Shown piece by piece: positions 1 through 9,471 of a DNA stretch of 64,000 bases. The position numbers were made by a program, and so were the translations under genes. The notes under the pieces are model-generated. The model was given only the letters and a program-made list of their open reading frames with translations. It made no database searches and was not told the DNA's origin. How positions within the stretch are numbered: the stretch's first letter is position 1; every line of letters starts with the position of its first letter. The stretch is from Sulfuracidifex tepidarius (GTDB lineage Archaea > Thermoproteota > Thermoprotei_A > Sulfolobales > Sulfolobaceae), in contig NZ_AP018929.1 in assembly GCF_008326425.1 (NCBI RefSeq), positions 1,874,875 to 1,938,874 on the forward strand, written 5' to 3'.

Positions 1-2771
1 TCACGGGTGATCAGAGGTATCTGGGTGTTTCCAACAGTTACGCTCTTGGACGGGTCTATTGTGACGGCCTCAGCTCTAAGTTTGCCAGCTATTAGAGGTT
101 CCGCGTAGTTCACCAGACCCCAGAGAGTGACGCTGCCATTGCTGTTAGTAGTCTTTCCGAGTATCGGAAGCTGAACGCCCACTGTCCTTGCCATCTTTAA
201 GTCGTTGAGATCTATTGAAGACCAATAAGGAGTCCAGTGTGGAACCACGTATCCGTACGGCCAGCTCTTGAAGTTTGTAGGTCCATTAGCGACGTAGTAG
301 TTCCAAAGGTCGTTGTATATACTGAACCAGTCGTAGTCGTAGTAGTCTTCTGAGTAGCTGGAGAGGGATGACAGGGAAAGGGGAGCCGAGTTAGAAGTCA
401 TGTGTTTGCTTAAGCTTGTCCATATAGGGTTGAAGGCGTTGTATAACCTCTGTGCTTGAGGAGAGTTCTGGTTCCCTTCAGAGACATACATTTGGTAAAT
501 GTCAAGTGCTATCATGGCGTAGATCCATACGTCTGGCATCGACATCCCAAGCGGTGAATGGTATATGTCGTCAAGCCTCAGCCTCCTGTCGTGGCCGTTC
601 CACCTTATCTCATATGTTTCACCGTGGTTAGACGCTGACGGCAGTATCAGGTGGGCTGCGTGTTTTAGTAGGTCGTTTTGTTCCAGGAATATGTCGTTTC
701 CAACCACGAACAAAGCTCCTGAAGTGCTTCCGAGACATGATGTCACTGTACTAGCGTACTGGTCTGAGGTGGGGAATTGAGGGATTGTGGCGCCTACAGC
801 GGAAGTGTCGTAGTTGGGTGAGGTACCTGCATTAGAGGATGAGGACGGGATTCCCAAGGAGGAGGTGTTCTCAACGCATTCCTGCAGTAAGCGGGACCTA
901 TTGTCCAAAACTTGGCTCAACTTCTCTCCGCTCATTGTCTGTTTGTATGGGTTAGCGGTGAACATCCACAGCATCTTCCCGTATCCGCTGTATATCAGGT
1001 AGTCTATTATGGGGTTGTACTGGTATATCTGAGGGACTAGTGATGAAGTATACTGGTTGTAGAAGTTCTTGATGTACTCCGCTATGGTAGTGCCTGATAC
1101 TGTCTGGCCTGAGGCTTTCAACTGCTGCGGTACGTAAGTGTGCATCTGAATGAAGAACTGTCTCCCTTCACTCAAATTGCTCTGCCATGGCGGAGGTGGA
1201 GGTATGGGGAACGCAGCTCCCCTCTGGTGTCCGAAACCTGTGGATACACCGCATCCCGGTCTACCTGAGAGTGCACCAGTGATTATACCGAGGTTAGCTA
1301 CAGCATATATTGGAGTGTAGTTAGCGGACCATATTATTCCCTTCTCGAACTCCATGAGGACTCTGTTGTAGAAAGTGGAGCCGTTGGCGCTCTTGGGCTT
1401 GGCTAGCATGTCTCCCATTTTCTGAATTACGTTCTGTGGTACTCCAGTGATGGAGGAAGCCTCAGATAACCAATCGCTCAGTGATTTAGACTGTAGGTAC
1501 TGGATGTAGTAGTTGTATGTGTCCTGGTTGAAAGCGAAACCGTTGGAGCTTGCAGACTGGTAAAGCTGGACGAAGTGGTTCACCACGTCGGGATATGTGT
1601 AGTAGATGTATGCAGCTACAGCGTTCGCCAGCTCGCTGTCTGTTCCCGGGTTGACCTGAACGAACAGGAACTGGTCGCTGTTTCCGTTCATCGCGTCCTG
1701 TATACTGACTCCTAGTTTAGCAGCTACAGCGTGGACTGTCTCCGAAGGTCTGGCTTCAACTATGATGATGTTCCCTGCAGCGGCTGGCTCTCCTGGGTCA
1801 AACCAAGTCTGCTTTCTACTGATGGTTGATCCATCTATGTTATCGAAGATGTGTTGTATCAAGTTAACAGTAGACGTAGAATACTCGTTAATTCCCCATA
1901 AAACTAAGACATCCGCTATGCTTATATCTAGCATGCTGGCTGTGTCAGTTCCGTTGCCGTTAGTGGCCTCCTCCAGAGCGTCCTGAGTGAAGGAGAATGC
2001 GACTTCGTAGTGGAACCTCACGAAAGGCGTAGCTAACCCCATGTGTAGGAAAAGGCCTGGCATCAGGTTACTGAAAACTCCTCCTCCTTGTCCTCCTCCA
2101 TGATCAGCCCTTATTGCCATGACTTGTGTAGCAGCAGGTCCCACTGGACTTGGGTAGGTTGTGGTCTCATTGTCCATATAGTACTTTGCAACTCTGGCCG
2201 CTACGTCTATAGCGTAGCTCCATCCTACTGGCTGTAGGCTTCCGTTCCACCTTATGAGGGGGGTCTGTATCCTGGTAGAGAAGACCTTGAAGCCGGGAGC
2301 GTTGTCGTTGAACGGGCTCCAGTTTCTCAGTGCGTTCTTGCCTCCACGTGTGGAGTAATTCCCCTCGTTTACTGGACATTCGGAGCTGGGGACCTCTAGA
2401 ATGTAGACTGGTTCCCAGTTACCAGTGTTCGTATTGTACTTTAGTGTTGTTGTTACCATGGACTCTCCAATCCACGGGGTCCCATAATTGGCGCCGAGCG
2501 GTATGACAGGTGAAGTGTAATCAGCTTGGTAGTTCACTAGATTTCTATTAAATACTTGGTCATTCATGTTGTACACTACAGCGTTCTGCCCTTTAGCAGG
2601 CCCTCCGCTCTTGTAGATGGGGAACACGAATATATCGTAACCGCATCCGACGTTGCAGAACCTACAAGTAGCGTGATATATCTCGGCGTCAGGTGGTGGC
2701 AGAGGAATACTGGTGTTCTTCACGGACGAAGTAGTTGAGGAACTTGTGGTAGAACTTGAACTAGATGACAT
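1..2771 (-). CDS. Arsenite-oxidase-like (AioA-like) molybdopterin oxidoreductase, large subunit, truncated by the window edge
   Basis: The reading frame is open from an ATG at 2771 to the left edge (923 codons seen), so the protein exceeds the ~830 residues usual for AioA. After a Ser/Thr-rich start comes [10 protein letters not shown], the C-x2-C-x3-C pattern that binds the [3Fe-4S] cluster in arsenite oxidase. A DHGG segment near residue 220 and a GHQRG segment near residue 510 match the AioA active-site loops that carry the two substrate-site histidines. From memory of the Alcaligenes enzyme, the Glu after DHGG and the Arg four residues before the second His are not conserved here. There is no Tat signal; an AioB-like Rieske with a twin-Arg start lies at 8694 and could carry it out of the cell. 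Oxidase and sulfocyanin genes follow, so it probably feeds a terminal oxidase. AioA-like membership is likely; arsenite as substrate is inference. Confidence 0.8.
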   Translation of the reverse strand, partial: MSSSSSSTTSSSTTSSVKNTSIPLPPPDAEIYHATCRFCNVGCGYDIFVFPIYKSGGPAKGQNAVVYNMNDQVFNRNLVNYQADYTSPVIPLGANYGTPWIGESMVTTTLKYNTNTGNWEPVYILEVPSSECPVNEGNYSTRGGKNALRNWSPFNDNAPGFKVFSTRIQTPLIRWNGSLQPVGWSYAIDVAARVAKYYMDNETTTYPSPVGPAATQVMAIRADHGGGQGGGVFSNLMPGLFLHMGLATPFVRFHYEVAFSFTQDALEEATNGNGTDTASMLDISIADVLVLWGINEYSTSTVNLIQHIFDNIDGSTISRKQTWFDPGEPAAAGNIIIVEARPSETVHAVAAKLGVSIQDAMNGNSDQFLFVQVNPGTDSELANAVAAYIYYTYPDVVNHFVQLYQSASSNGFAFNQDTYNYYIQYLQSKSLSDWLSEASSITGVPQNVIQKMGDMLAKPKSANGSTFYNRVLMEFEKGIIWSANYTPIYAVANLGIITGALSGRPGCGVSTGFGHQRGAAFPIPPPPPWQSNLSEGRQFFIQMHTYVPQQLKASGQTVSGTTIAEYIKNFYNQYTSSLVPQIYQYNPIIDYLIYSGYGKMLWMFTANPYKQTMSGEKLSQVLDNRSRLLQECVENTSSLGIPSSSSNAGTSPNYDTSAVGATIPQFPTSDQYASTVTSCLGSTSGALFVVGNDIFLEQNDLLKHAAHLILPSASNHGETYEIRWNGHDRRLRLDDIYHSPLGMSMPDVWIYAMIALDIYQMYVSEGNQNSPQAQRLYNAFNPIWTSLSKHMTSNSAPLSLSSLSSYSEDYYDYDWFSIYNDLWNYYVANGPTNFKSWPYGYVVPHWTPYWSSIDLNDLKMARTVGVQLPILGKTTNSNGSVTLWGLVNYAEPLIAGKLRAEAVTIDPSKSVTVGNTQIPLITR

Positions 2772-2792
2772 ACTTTCCTCAAGTTATTTAAC

Positions 2793-2818
2793 ATGCTTTA
2801 CTCTTTTAAAAAGCTTAC
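2793..2818 (-). promoter_or_regulatory. TATA-like promoter of the AioA-like gene
   Basis: On the minus strand the run AAGCTTTTTAAAAG lies about 35 bases upstream of the ATG at 2771, in an otherwise AT-rich gap. It has the form of a Sulfolobales BRE/TATA element. Inference from position and composition only. Confidence 0.4.
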
Positions 2819-2883
2819 TATATATGTTAAATATATTTAAAAAACCTGATTATTTTTAATTTTTTAAAAAAAGTAAGAAAGTA

Positions 2884-3453
2884 CTAAAAAATCATTGCGT
2901 TCTGCATTATTTTGATTATGGTATATATAAGTACTATATTCATGACTACAAACATGGTTATACCAACGATCGGAAGAGATGAAGGTCCCCAGGAGAGGTA
3001 GCTGTAGTCTACGTTTGAGTACTGGGGGTATCCTAGGATAAAGAAAATGCTGAGTAATGAGTCCCCTAACATGTAAAGGCCAAGTGAAGTTACCTTAATT
3101 CCTAAAGACATGGAGTTGATATATGAACCGGCTAGGATCCCGCCTAGGAAGAGGGTTAACTCGCAAAGGACTCTGTACTGTATGAACGATGCACCTAAAG
3201 CGAAGAAAAGGGGGATATGCCAGAAAACTGCGGGGATTATTCCGATCAGAAAGGAAATTGGAGAGCCCTTGAAGAAGAGGTACCCTATTATCGCACCAGC
3301 TGCGTACAGAGCATAATGGTCTAACATGTAAGCTACGGGATTGTAGAACTGAAGTCTTTCCACGAAAGGGTTCACGAAGGCTATTACGAACGCAGAGGGA
3401 AGGGCTAAGTTCTTCACTGAAAACTTTCTTCCGTTATACTCCAGCATATTCAC
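2884..3453 (-). CDS. DUF1404 family membrane protein, oxidase-linked copy 1
   Basis: A 189-residue protein with about six hydrophobic segments and no signal peptide. It is a paralogue of the protein at 39375-39938: both have a conserved His in an early helix (LDHYAL / ASHYVL), an FWHxPLFxAL motif in the middle and a YSNV segment near the end. DUF1404 is a Sulfolobales family without assigned function. Both copies in this window sit directly beside a heme-copper oxidase operon. The WHxP motif and early His recall the CtaG-type oxidase assembly factors, which suggests a role in metal or heme insertion; that is inference. It lies between the AioA-like gene and oxidase subunit I, on the same strand. 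Confidence 0.75.
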   Translation of the reverse strand: MNMLEYNGRKFSVKNLALPSAFVIAFVNPFVERLQFYNPVAYMLDHYALYAAGAIIGYLFFKGSPISFLIGIIPAVFWHIPLFFALGASFIQYRVLCELTLFLGGILAGSYINSMSLGIKVTSLGLYMLGDSLLSIFFILGYPQYSNVDYSYLSWGPSSLPIVGITMFVVMNIVLIYTIIKIMQNAMIF

Positions 3454-3615
3454 TTTTAAGTTAAAAATATTTAAAAAGTTTTCTTACTATAAACATTAAC
3501 TCGAGCCCGCTAATGAAGATATATCATCAAGAGGAGTCTTTTTGGAAAAAAGAAAAAGAAAGAAAAAATGAGTAGCGTAAATTTATCTTGTTATACTAGG
3601 TATAAAATAATGGCT

Positions 3616-5235
3616 TTAGTTTAACGTGGGTCTGTCTTTCTTTGAGGCTTCTGCTGGACTAGAGTTTATCTCGTTCATTGTATTTTCCATTGTATTTTCT
3701 TCTGTTGAAGCCATAGTGGGTGAAGGAGATGACCCTCCTGGCATACTCACGTTAGAGACTCCAGAAAGCCCAGATGTCTGCCAGAACAGAGACGTCTTAA
3801 CTCCTAACAACGTGAATAGCACTGGCAGTCCGTACATTACGAAGCTTGCTCCCATGATTATTGCGAAGAAAGTCATCGCGTCCATGTATGGAACGAACTT
3901 TATCGGGTAAGCTACCCATCTTCTGATTAAACCCTCGTACCCGGCATAGCTCATTGTGTATCCTAATAGGAACGCTCCTATAGTCCACATAATTATCCCT
4001 CCGCTTACCATACCGCTGCTGAGGCTTGTGAGCGTAGCTCCGTTCATCTTGCTGGTCAACATGTCGAGGAGTACTGCTACGTATCCTACTACTATTATAG
4101 TCCAGATCATTAGGTGGAAGTGCCCGACGACGTAGTATGTGTTGTGCACTATAACGTTCAATGGGTTTAGAGGTAGTATCAGTGCCTGAAGTCCAGCCAG
4201 GATAAACCCTATTAGTGCTACGAGAGCCGATAACCCAACGGGGTTCTTCCATTGGTACCCTTTCCCTGTAGCTATGGTTAACCCCAAGTTCAGCACTGTA
4301 AGACCTGACCCTGCAGCCAAGATCAAGGTAGTGGGCGTTATGAATGCCCTCAGTACGACTGGTAGAGGCCACGTCTGCAAGTGGTGCACCCATGCTAGCA
4401 TGCTGAAGGTGAAGAGTAGTATGATGTTATACCTTGCCCATTTCTCGCTGTAAAGGGGCCTTCCGGCGAACTTAGGAATGAGGTAATACAGTCCTCCAAA
4501 CACTGTGAAGGGAGCGTAATAGACAACCGGATGTCCCCAGAACCAGAAGAGTACAACCCAGGTCAGTGGGTTCACGGGCACCGAAGCCCAGAAGTAAAGT
4601 ACATACCATAGCTCTGCTGCAGCTAATGCAAATTCAGTCACAAATAACAGGGCTCCTCCGAAAGCCATTCCGTAGGCAGCGAAAACTGGGATCTTCCCTT
4701 CTCTAGGTCTAGTCTTGTAAGCATCGAGGAACATCGTTATTGAAGCTATAATGACCCCTATCGCATTCAGGAACATCATGAAATATGCCAGACCTATCAA
4801 CTTATCAGCTAATGAGGGCGCGAAAGTCCCGAAATAAATCCAACTCCCTAATTGCAACGACAGGGGAGGGTACATATACCAGCCGGTGCTAGGTCCTCCT
4901 ATGAACTCTATTATCATAGGTACGTTGATCAGCCAGAATGCAGCTGCTAGTATTTTGTTGTGGATCGTTCCCATTCCGCTCTTATACAATGAATATGCGA
5001 AAACGGAAAGGGCTATGTCCTCTACTATCATCATCATCGCTGCTTGCCCGTGGAAGGTCACCAGGAAGTAGTAGAGGGGTGCTATAGCATAGCCTGCCTT
5101 TACGTTAACGTGAGGACTCAGGAGAATCGTTCTGAACCACATTGCAGCAATTCCCATTGCTGCTAACCATACTAAACCACCTGCAGTATATAGTAACGCA
5201 ATTCCCAAGGTCGATTTAGGATAGAGCTTCGCCAT
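3616..5235 (-). CDS. Heme-copper oxidase subunit I, FoxA/SoxB-like
   Basis: A 539-residue integral membrane protein with about twelve helices. The ligands of the family are visible in order: a heme His in VTFHGQ (about residue 60), the CuB His with its Tyr in GHPVVYY (about 235), the CuB pair in WVHHLQ (about 290) and the heme pair in GHFHLMIW (about 370). This is the catalytic subunit that reduces O2 at the heme-CuB site and pumps or consumes protons at the membrane. The C-terminal ~45 residues are a polar Ser/Pro/Glu-rich tail. Subunit II starts one base upstream (5237), so the two are co-transcribed. It resembles the second oxidase (41799) throughout but is clearly a separate lineage. Its partner keeps CuA, so the donor is probably a sulfocyanin, not quinol. 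Confidence 0.92.
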   Translation of the reverse strand: MAKLYPKSTLGIALLYTAGGLVWLAAMGIAAMWFRTILLSPHVNVKAGYAIAPLYYFLVTFHGQAAMMMIVEDIALSVFAYSLYKSGMGTIHNKILAAAFWLINVPMIIEFIGGPSTGWYMYPPLSLQLGSWIYFGTFAPSLADKLIGLAYFMMFLNAIGVIIASITMFLDAYKTRPREGKIPVFAAYGMAFGGALLFVTEFALAAAELWYVLYFWASVPVNPLTWVVLFWFWGHPVVYYAPFTVFGGLYYLIPKFAGRPLYSEKWARYNIILLFTFSMLAWVHHLQTWPLPVVLRAFITPTTLILAAGSGLTVLNLGLTIATGKGYQWKNPVGLSALVALIGFILAGLQALILPLNPLNVIVHNTYYVVGHFHLMIWTIIVVGYVAVLLDMLTSKMNGATLTSLSSGMVSGGIIMWTIGAFLLGYTMSYAGYEGLIRRWVAYPIKFVPYMDAMTFFAIIMGASFVMYGLPVLFTLLGVKTSLFWQTSGLSGVSNVSMPGGSSPSPTMASTEENTMENTMNEINSSPAEASKKDRPTLN

Positions 5236-5236
5236 T

Positions 5237-5773
5237 TCACATCACCTCTAGGTAACCATACATGTAAGAGTGTCCTACTCCGCAATACTCAGCGCAATGG
5301 AAGGTATAGTTCCCTGCTGTAGAAGGTGCGAAGAAGAACGAATAGCTATCTATCCCTGGAACTACGTTCACATTCTGTGGTCCGTGAGGAAGCCTTAGGT
5401 AAAACGCATGAACCACGTTGTTGCTGTAAAGTATCATCTCTACGGGTTGGTGGGGAAGTACCTTAATGTATGGGTAACCGTTAGCAAATGATATCACGTT
5501 TGCAGTAACGCTTATGTTCATCTGAGTTCCATTTGGTGAATAAACTATCTCAGTCGCGTTCATAGGTACCCAAGCCCATTGTACACCTTCCATGTAGATT
5601 ACTACTGTACCGTTAGGTAGAGGTTTAGGAACTCCGCTTGCTAAAGGAAGCCCGTCCCTGTATGTAGCTGTGTCTCCTGACATTACAGAAACGTATGACC
5701 AAGCTACAAAAATTACAACGATGACGAGCATTACTCCGAACCATATTTTTTCCCAGTCACGATGAGACTCCAC
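5237..5773 (-). CDS. Heme-copper oxidase subunit II with intact CuA site
   Basis: A 178-residue protein with one N-terminal membrane helix (about residues 12-30) and an extracytoplasmic cupredoxin domain. All CuA ligands are visible: a His in NNVVHAF, and C-x3-C-x3-H-x2-M within [13 protein letters not shown] close to the C-terminus. An intact CuA normally means electrons come from a soluble or tethered carrier such as cytochrome c or a blue copper protein, and two sulfocyanin genes follow at 6219 and 6988. The gene is first in a two-gene unit with subunit I. The contrast with the CuA-less subunit II at 43449 is diagnostic of two different oxidases. An AAGCTTTTAAAC TATA-like box lies about 35-45 bases upstream. 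Confidence 0.92.
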   Translation of the reverse strand: MESHRDWEKIWFGVMLVIVVIFVAWSYVSVMSGDTATYRDGLPLASGVPKPLPNGTVVIYMEGVQWAWVPMNATEIVYSPNGTQMNISVTANVISFANGYPYIKVLPHQPVEMILYSNNVVHAFYLRLPHGPQNVNVVPGIDSYSFFFAPSTAGNYTFHCAEYCGVGHSYMYGYLEVM

Positions 5774-5873
5774 TTTAGGTCAAATGTATAAATACATAAT
5801 AAAGTTTAAAAGCTTTTCTTAGTTAAACATAATTAAATATAAAGAAATTAAAATCAAAAAAAGTTTTGAATGA

Positions 5874-6014
5874 TTAGACGGCATTCTTTCTTGTTAAAAA
5901 GAAGAAGGCTATCCCAGCTACTATGGCTATGCCTGCAAGGAAAAATCCGAAGAAGTCCTCGAATCCTACGCTTCCAGAAGACGCGTATGTTGATGCCGCT
6001 TCCACGACTAACAT
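5874..6014 (-). CDS. Small single-helix membrane protein, candidate oxidase accessory subunit
   Basis: A 46-residue reading frame beginning MLVVEAAST and ending TRKNAV, with one hydrophobic helix (GFFLAGIAIVAGIAFFFL) followed by a positive tail, so the N-terminus is likely outside. A purine-rich GGAGAGTGA precedes the ATG as a ribosome site. It lies between oxidase subunit II and the first sulfocyanin on the same strand. Position, size and topology match SoxD-type small subunits of Sulfolobales oxidases, and a similar 48-residue protein exists in the second cluster (45222). I see no sequence identity strong enough to name it. Confidence 0.6.
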   Translation of the reverse strand: MLVVEAASTYASSGSVGFEDFFGFFLAGIAIVAGIAFFFLTRKNAV

Positions 6015-6211
6015 TTCACTCTCCAAACTTACAGAGTAATCATCATTTAAAAAATTTGTTAATATTTTTAACTACTTCTTTGAAATTTAGATTTAACTTT
6101 CTGTCTCTTGCTTCAAAATAAGAGGAAAGAGATTTATTTATTAGAAGAAACTTTTTACTTTATAAATACTTTAGTCTCATAAAAATATGAGGATATATCT
6201 TAGATTTTTCT

Positions 6212-6647
6212 CTTCTCTTTATCCAGTGTAGTAAGGTGTTGTCACTGAGGAAGACGACACTATTACTCCCCACATACCTGCAGCAGCATGTCCTTCGATA
6301 CCGCAGCAGAACCAGTATATCCCAGCGGGTAGAGACACCGAACCGGTAGCGCTAGCTCCGCCGTTTATTCCGTTATCTAGGTATGTTGAAGGAGTTGTTC
6401 CCACGTACAGCTTTATAGTACCGTCTTGCCCTACGTCGTCTCCAGGGGTGGCTGTGTTGTTACTGACTATGAGGAAGTTGTGAGAAAGTCCCTCTTGGTT
6501 GGTATAGGTCACCAGTACGGTCCACCCTGCAGGGATGTACACGTGGAGCTGGCCGTTACTCGTCCCGTTGAAGTTGAAGGGAGTTGCAGAGCTCAGCGAG
6601 ACAATATCAAGGAAGACCGTCTTATTTGAGCTATCGTAAGGAAGCAT
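6212..6647 (-). repeat. 436-bp identical direct repeat, unit 1 (sulfocyanin cupredoxin domain)
   Basis: Read base by base against 6981-7416 (constant offset 769) I find no difference. The repeat starts seven bases past the stop codon and ends at the codon for Met of the MLPYDSS segment, then the sequences diverge at once. This is the signature of recent duplication or gene conversion confined to the copper domain. Confidence 0.9.
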
Positions 6648-6830
6648 GTCTTTAGTAGGTGAGGTAGTAGGAGCAGTAGTGGAAGTTGAAGTTGTAGTAG
6701 TGATGAACTCTGCCTTATTGTGAGCGGGAACTGGGTATGTTACCATTGAGAAGTTAGCTGCTAAAAACCCTATCATGAATGCTGTTCCCGCGAATATTAA
6801 TACTAAGATCGCTATTCCTATCCTGCTCAT
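6219..6830 (-). CDS. Sulfocyanin-like blue copper protein, copy 1
   Basis: A 203-residue protein: an N-terminal membrane anchor (residues 5-27), a Thr/Ser-rich linker (about 45-60), and a cupredoxin domain. The copper ligands are visible as a His in LSHNFL (about 118) and Cys, His, Met in [13 protein letters not shown] near residue 180. The sequence closely follows SoxE/sulfocyanin of Sulfolobus, which carries electrons on the outer face of the membrane between Rieske or cytochrome b proteins and the oxidase. From the MLPYDSS segment to the stop the protein is identical to the next gene, although anchors and linkers differ. Start chosen because the anchor begins directly after it and an AT-rich promoter precedes it. 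Confidence 0.9.
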   Translation of the reverse strand: MSRIGIAILVLIFAGTAFMIGFLAANFSMVTYPVPAHNKAEFITTTTSTSTTAPTTSPTKDMLPYDSSNKTVFLDIVSLSSATPFNFNGTSNGQLHVYIPAGWTVLVTYTNQEGLSHNFLIVSNNTATPGDDVGQDGTIKLYVGTTPSTYLDNGINGGASATGSVSLPAGIYWFCCGIEGHAAAGMWGVIVSSSSVTTPYYTG

Positions 6831-6980
6831 TTTACATCAATAAAAATTAAAAAAACCTACTATATATATTTAACCTATAAAAACTAAGAAGAGATAACCA
6901 AGGATTAAAATTCTCAATGTTAAATATTGCAATTAAACCAAGAAAAGTAAAAACAAAAAAGTAAAAAATAAAAATTTCCC

Positions 6981-7416
6981 CTTCTCTTTATCCAGTGTAG
7001 TAAGGTGTTGTCACTGAGGAAGACGACACTATTACTCCCCACATACCTGCAGCAGCATGTCCTTCGATACCGCAGCAGAACCAGTATATCCCAGCGGGTA
7101 GAGACACCGAACCGGTAGCGCTAGCTCCGCCGTTTATTCCGTTATCTAGGTATGTTGAAGGAGTTGTTCCCACGTACAGCTTTATAGTACCGTCTTGCCC
7201 TACGTCGTCTCCAGGGGTGGCTGTGTTGTTACTGACTATGAGGAAGTTGTGAGAAAGTCCCTCTTGGTTGGTATAGGTCACCAGTACGGTCCACCCTGCA
7301 GGGATGTACACGTGGAGCTGGCCGTTACTCGTCCCGTTGAAGTTGAAGGGAGTTGCAGAGCTCAGCGAGACAATATCAAGGAAGACCGTCTTATTTGAGC
7401 TATCGTAAGGAAGCAT
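6981..7416 (-). repeat. 436-bp identical direct repeat, unit 2 (sulfocyanin cupredoxin domain)
   Basis: Second unit of the repeat at 6212-6647. The flanks outside this block are unrelated: different linkers and anchors on one side, different intergenic DNA on the other. Confidence 0.9.
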
Positions 7417-7656
7417 TGTTGCTCCAGATGGTAAAGATGTAGTAGAAGACGATGTGCTTGGTGATGTAGTCGAAGTCGAAACGCTTGTTGATGTGGTCGG
7501 TGCAAGGGATGTAGTTATAGCTGGTGCTGTGGACGTAGATGAACTAACCCCTAAGTTAATTGGAGTACTCCTGACCGCTATATAATAGCCAGCCACTGCT
7601 ACGAGAACTATAGCTATTACGATTACAGTTACCTCTAATGTGCTTACTTTTGCCAT
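6988..7656 (-). CDS. Sulfocyanin-like blue copper protein, copy 2
   Basis: A 222-residue protein starting MAKVSTLEV; a longer frame begins at 7728, but a TATA-like AAAACTTTTTTTAC about 28 bases upstream of 7656 favours the shorter start. It has an anchor helix (about residues 8-27), a long Ser/Thr/Pro linker (about 35-75) and the same cupredoxin domain as copy 1 with His and C/H/M copper ligands. The longer linker would let the domain reach a more distant partner. The two copies may serve different donors with the same redox centre. Divergently transcribed from the membrane protein at 7795. Confidence 0.9.
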   Translation of the reverse strand: MAKVSTLEVTVIVIAIVLVAVAGYYIAVRSTPINLGVSSSTSTAPAITTSLAPTTSTSVSTSTTSPSTSSSTTSLPSGATMLPYDSSNKTVFLDIVSLSSATPFNFNGTSNGQLHVYIPAGWTVLVTYTNQEGLSHNFLIVSNNTATPGDDVGQDGTIKLYVGTTPSTYLDNGINGGASATGSVSLPAGIYWFCCGIEGHAAAGMWGVIVSSSSVTTPYYTG

Positions 7657-7794
7657 TTTAAGGCAGTTAGTTAAAATGGTAAAAAAAGTTTTCCATAATA
7701 TTAAAGGATTCTTTACAAATAATAGCAAAAAATGTTTATATCTCGTATAACTTATGAAAAACTTTTAAACGATTTAGCCAAAACATATAAAATC

Positions 7795-8580
7795 ATGAGG
7801 AAGAGGCTTCTTAGAATTTCGTTAGCGTTAGCCTTGATGGTTCTGTCTCTAATTTTCTACTTTACTGTGCATGATGGGGACTTGTTGCTAATTTCGTTCC
7901 TTTCAGCATTGTCGTTGTGGACAGGGATCGCCGTGATTATTCCCGATAGGTTCTACACGGTGATATGGAAGAATGTAAGGAAGACAAAGGCTTATTGGAT
8001 ATCTTTCTCGCTTTATCTATTCTTTCATGTTACCTTGTATGGTATATTCTACAACATTGTACTAGGAGGCTTCAACTTCTTCCTCTACTTTGGATACGGT
8101 GTAGGTGCAGCAGTTCCGCCTCCTCCTTATCTTTTCCTTTACTGGGTCAGTACAAGTCCAGCCTTCTTCACCTTCATCGGACCTTACGAAAGTGATGTAA
8201 CGCCATACACGGTCTTCATCGGATTGATACTAGCAGCGTTGATAGGAGCGAACGTAGAGAAAATTTTCGAACTGAGAAGGCTCTTACAAGAGAGAAAGAG
8301 AGCCCTCTCCATGTTGGTCGCAGTTCCATCTCTAGGGGTCGTTTCAGGCACTTCTTGTTGTCTGTCACTTCCATCGATCCTCATCTATATAGCCGCAGTA
8401 TCAACAGGTACCTTCTCCTCAGTAGTGGCAATACTTTCTTCGCCTATTTACTTCTCCTTGACTTACTTCGGCCTTCCAATAGCTTCTTTGGCCCTCCTAG
8501 TTTTGAACCTCAGGGACATGAACAAGATCATTGCGAGGCTCAGAGGATTGTCTTCTCAAGGGAAGGCTAGGCTATCCTGA
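7795..8580 (+). CDS. Membrane protein with buried Cys-Cys motif, paralogue 1
   Basis: About six membrane helices. A frame opens at 7732, but a TATA-like AACTTTTAAAC at 7760-7770 would then lie inside the gene; the ATG at 7795 fits a leaderless start 26-30 bases downstream and gives 261 residues. Near residue 195 is GVVSGTSCCLSLP, a vicinal Cys pair at the start of a helix. The protein at 9472 has the same plan and GVIGGGSCCISVP at the equivalent place. The Cys pair recalls the membrane Cys pair of MerT-type metal carriers, so copper handling for the oxidase or sulfocyanins is a reasonable guess only. No known family recognised. The two copies bracket the Rieske gene. Confidence 0.7.
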   Translation: MRKRLLRISLALALMVLSLIFYFTVHDGDLLLISFLSALSLWTGIAVIIPDRFYTVIWKNVRKTKAYWISFSLYLFFHVTLYGIFYNIVLGGFNFFLYFGYGVGAAVPPPPYLFLYWVSTSPAFFTFIGPYESDVTPYTVFIGLILAALIGANVEKIFELRRLLQERKRALSMLVAVPSLGVVSGTSCCLSLPSILIYIAAVSTGTFSSVVAILSSPIYFSLTYFGLPIASLALLVLNLRDMNKIIARLRGLSSQGKARLS

Positions 8581-8693
8581 ACTCCTCGGACTTTTTGTTG
8601 TTTTTTTAGTTAAAACAAGTTTAATAAATATGTAGGATAGAACATATATATTAACACTTTTTTAAGAAAGATAACTAATAATCATTGATAATT

Positions 8694-9320
8694 ATGTCAA
8701 AGGGGAATGACAAGGACAAAGTCGATCCCAATAGGAGGGCAATAGTAGTTGGGGGTGCTGCAGCCGTTGCAGGAATAGCTGCAGGCATAGTAATAGGAGG
8801 CAATGTGTTTCCTAAGCTCGAGAAGCAGACTGTAACAGTGAAACAGCCTATAGTCGAGAAACAGACTGTAACAACTACAACGCCAACCCCAACTGTTACT
8901 CAAGTGCAGGCTTATCAGAAACAGAAAGTTGCTAATTACAACTCTTTAACAGTAGGATCCCCAGTATCAGTAACCTACATGGGTTATCCTGCATATGTTG
9001 TGAGGACCGGTAAGGCTTCTATAGGAGGAGTAGGCCCCAACGGAGATGTAGTAGGTTATAGTGCTGTGTGTGCACACATGGGAGGTCCAGTGCAGTATGA
9101 TCCCAACACAAACTGCGGTGTATGTCCTTACCATTATTCACAGTACGATCTCACGAAAGACGGTATACCGGTTATAGGGCATCCAAACCAGTATCTAGCC
9201 ATGCTAGTTCTAGAATACGATAGTTCCACAGGTGATATCTACGCTTTAGGTTTCAACAGGCTAGTCTACGGTGTCTACAATAACGTAGGGCAGGCTTCAA
9301 GTTCCTCTTCTTCATCGTAA
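8694..9320 (+). CDS. AioB-like Rieske iron-sulfur protein
   Basis: A 208-residue protein starting at ATG 8694, with a TATA-like TTAACACTTTTTTAAG about 30 bases upstream. Residues 16-40 (NRRAIVVGG and a hydrophobic run) form a twin-Arg signal or anchor. A Val/Thr/Gln-rich linker follows, then the Rieske domain with CAH near residue 125 and CPYH near 145 as [2Fe-2S] ligands. The sequence after the cluster ([19 protein letters not shown]) matches the arsenite oxidase small subunit rather than a bc1 Rieske. Of the usual disulfide pair only one Cys is visible (CAHMGG has Gly where bc1 types have Cys). It probably pairs with the Mo subunit at 1-2771 and brings it through Tat. A Ser-only tail ends the protein. 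Confidence 0.85.
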   Translation: MSKGNDKDKVDPNRRAIVVGGAAAVAGIAAGIVIGGNVFPKLEKQTVTVKQPIVEKQTVTTTTPTPTVTQVQAYQKQKVANYNSLTVGSPVSVTYMGYPAYVVRTGKASIGGVGPNGDVVGYSAVCAHMGGPVQYDPNTNCGVCPYHYSQYDLTKDGIPVIGHPNQYLAMLVLEYDSSTGDIYALGFNRLVYGVYNNVGQASSSSSSS

Positions 9321-9471
9321 AGGTTAAAGCTGTAACTAATGATTAATAGAAATATCTACTTATAATATATTTAAAGGGTTTAAACTTTTTAATTTTTTTA
9401 ATAAGTTTGATTCTGTGTACGTTTAATAAGACATGAAAGCAGAATTTAAAAAGACAGGAGGTAAATTGTAG

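Noticed and set aside
1-2771. Calling the Mo subunit a proven arsenite oxidase (aioA)
   Set aside because: Two of four proposed substrate residues are not conserved and gene order differs, so only AioA-like is supported.
3797-4393. 198-codon minus-strand frame inside oxidase subunit I
   Set aside because: Off-frame shadow of a gene whose ligand motifs are all in the other frame; Arg/Ser-rich composition.
3616-5773. Naming the first oxidase foxA/foxB of the iron-oxidation cluster
   Set aside because: The other fox genes are not seen, and assignment between FoxA, SoxB and SoxM lineages needs a tree.
5870-6121. 83-codon frame on the plus strand
   Set aside because: It is the antisense of the 46-residue membrane protein on the minus strand, and its composition (Arg/Leu/Ser rich) is not protein-like.
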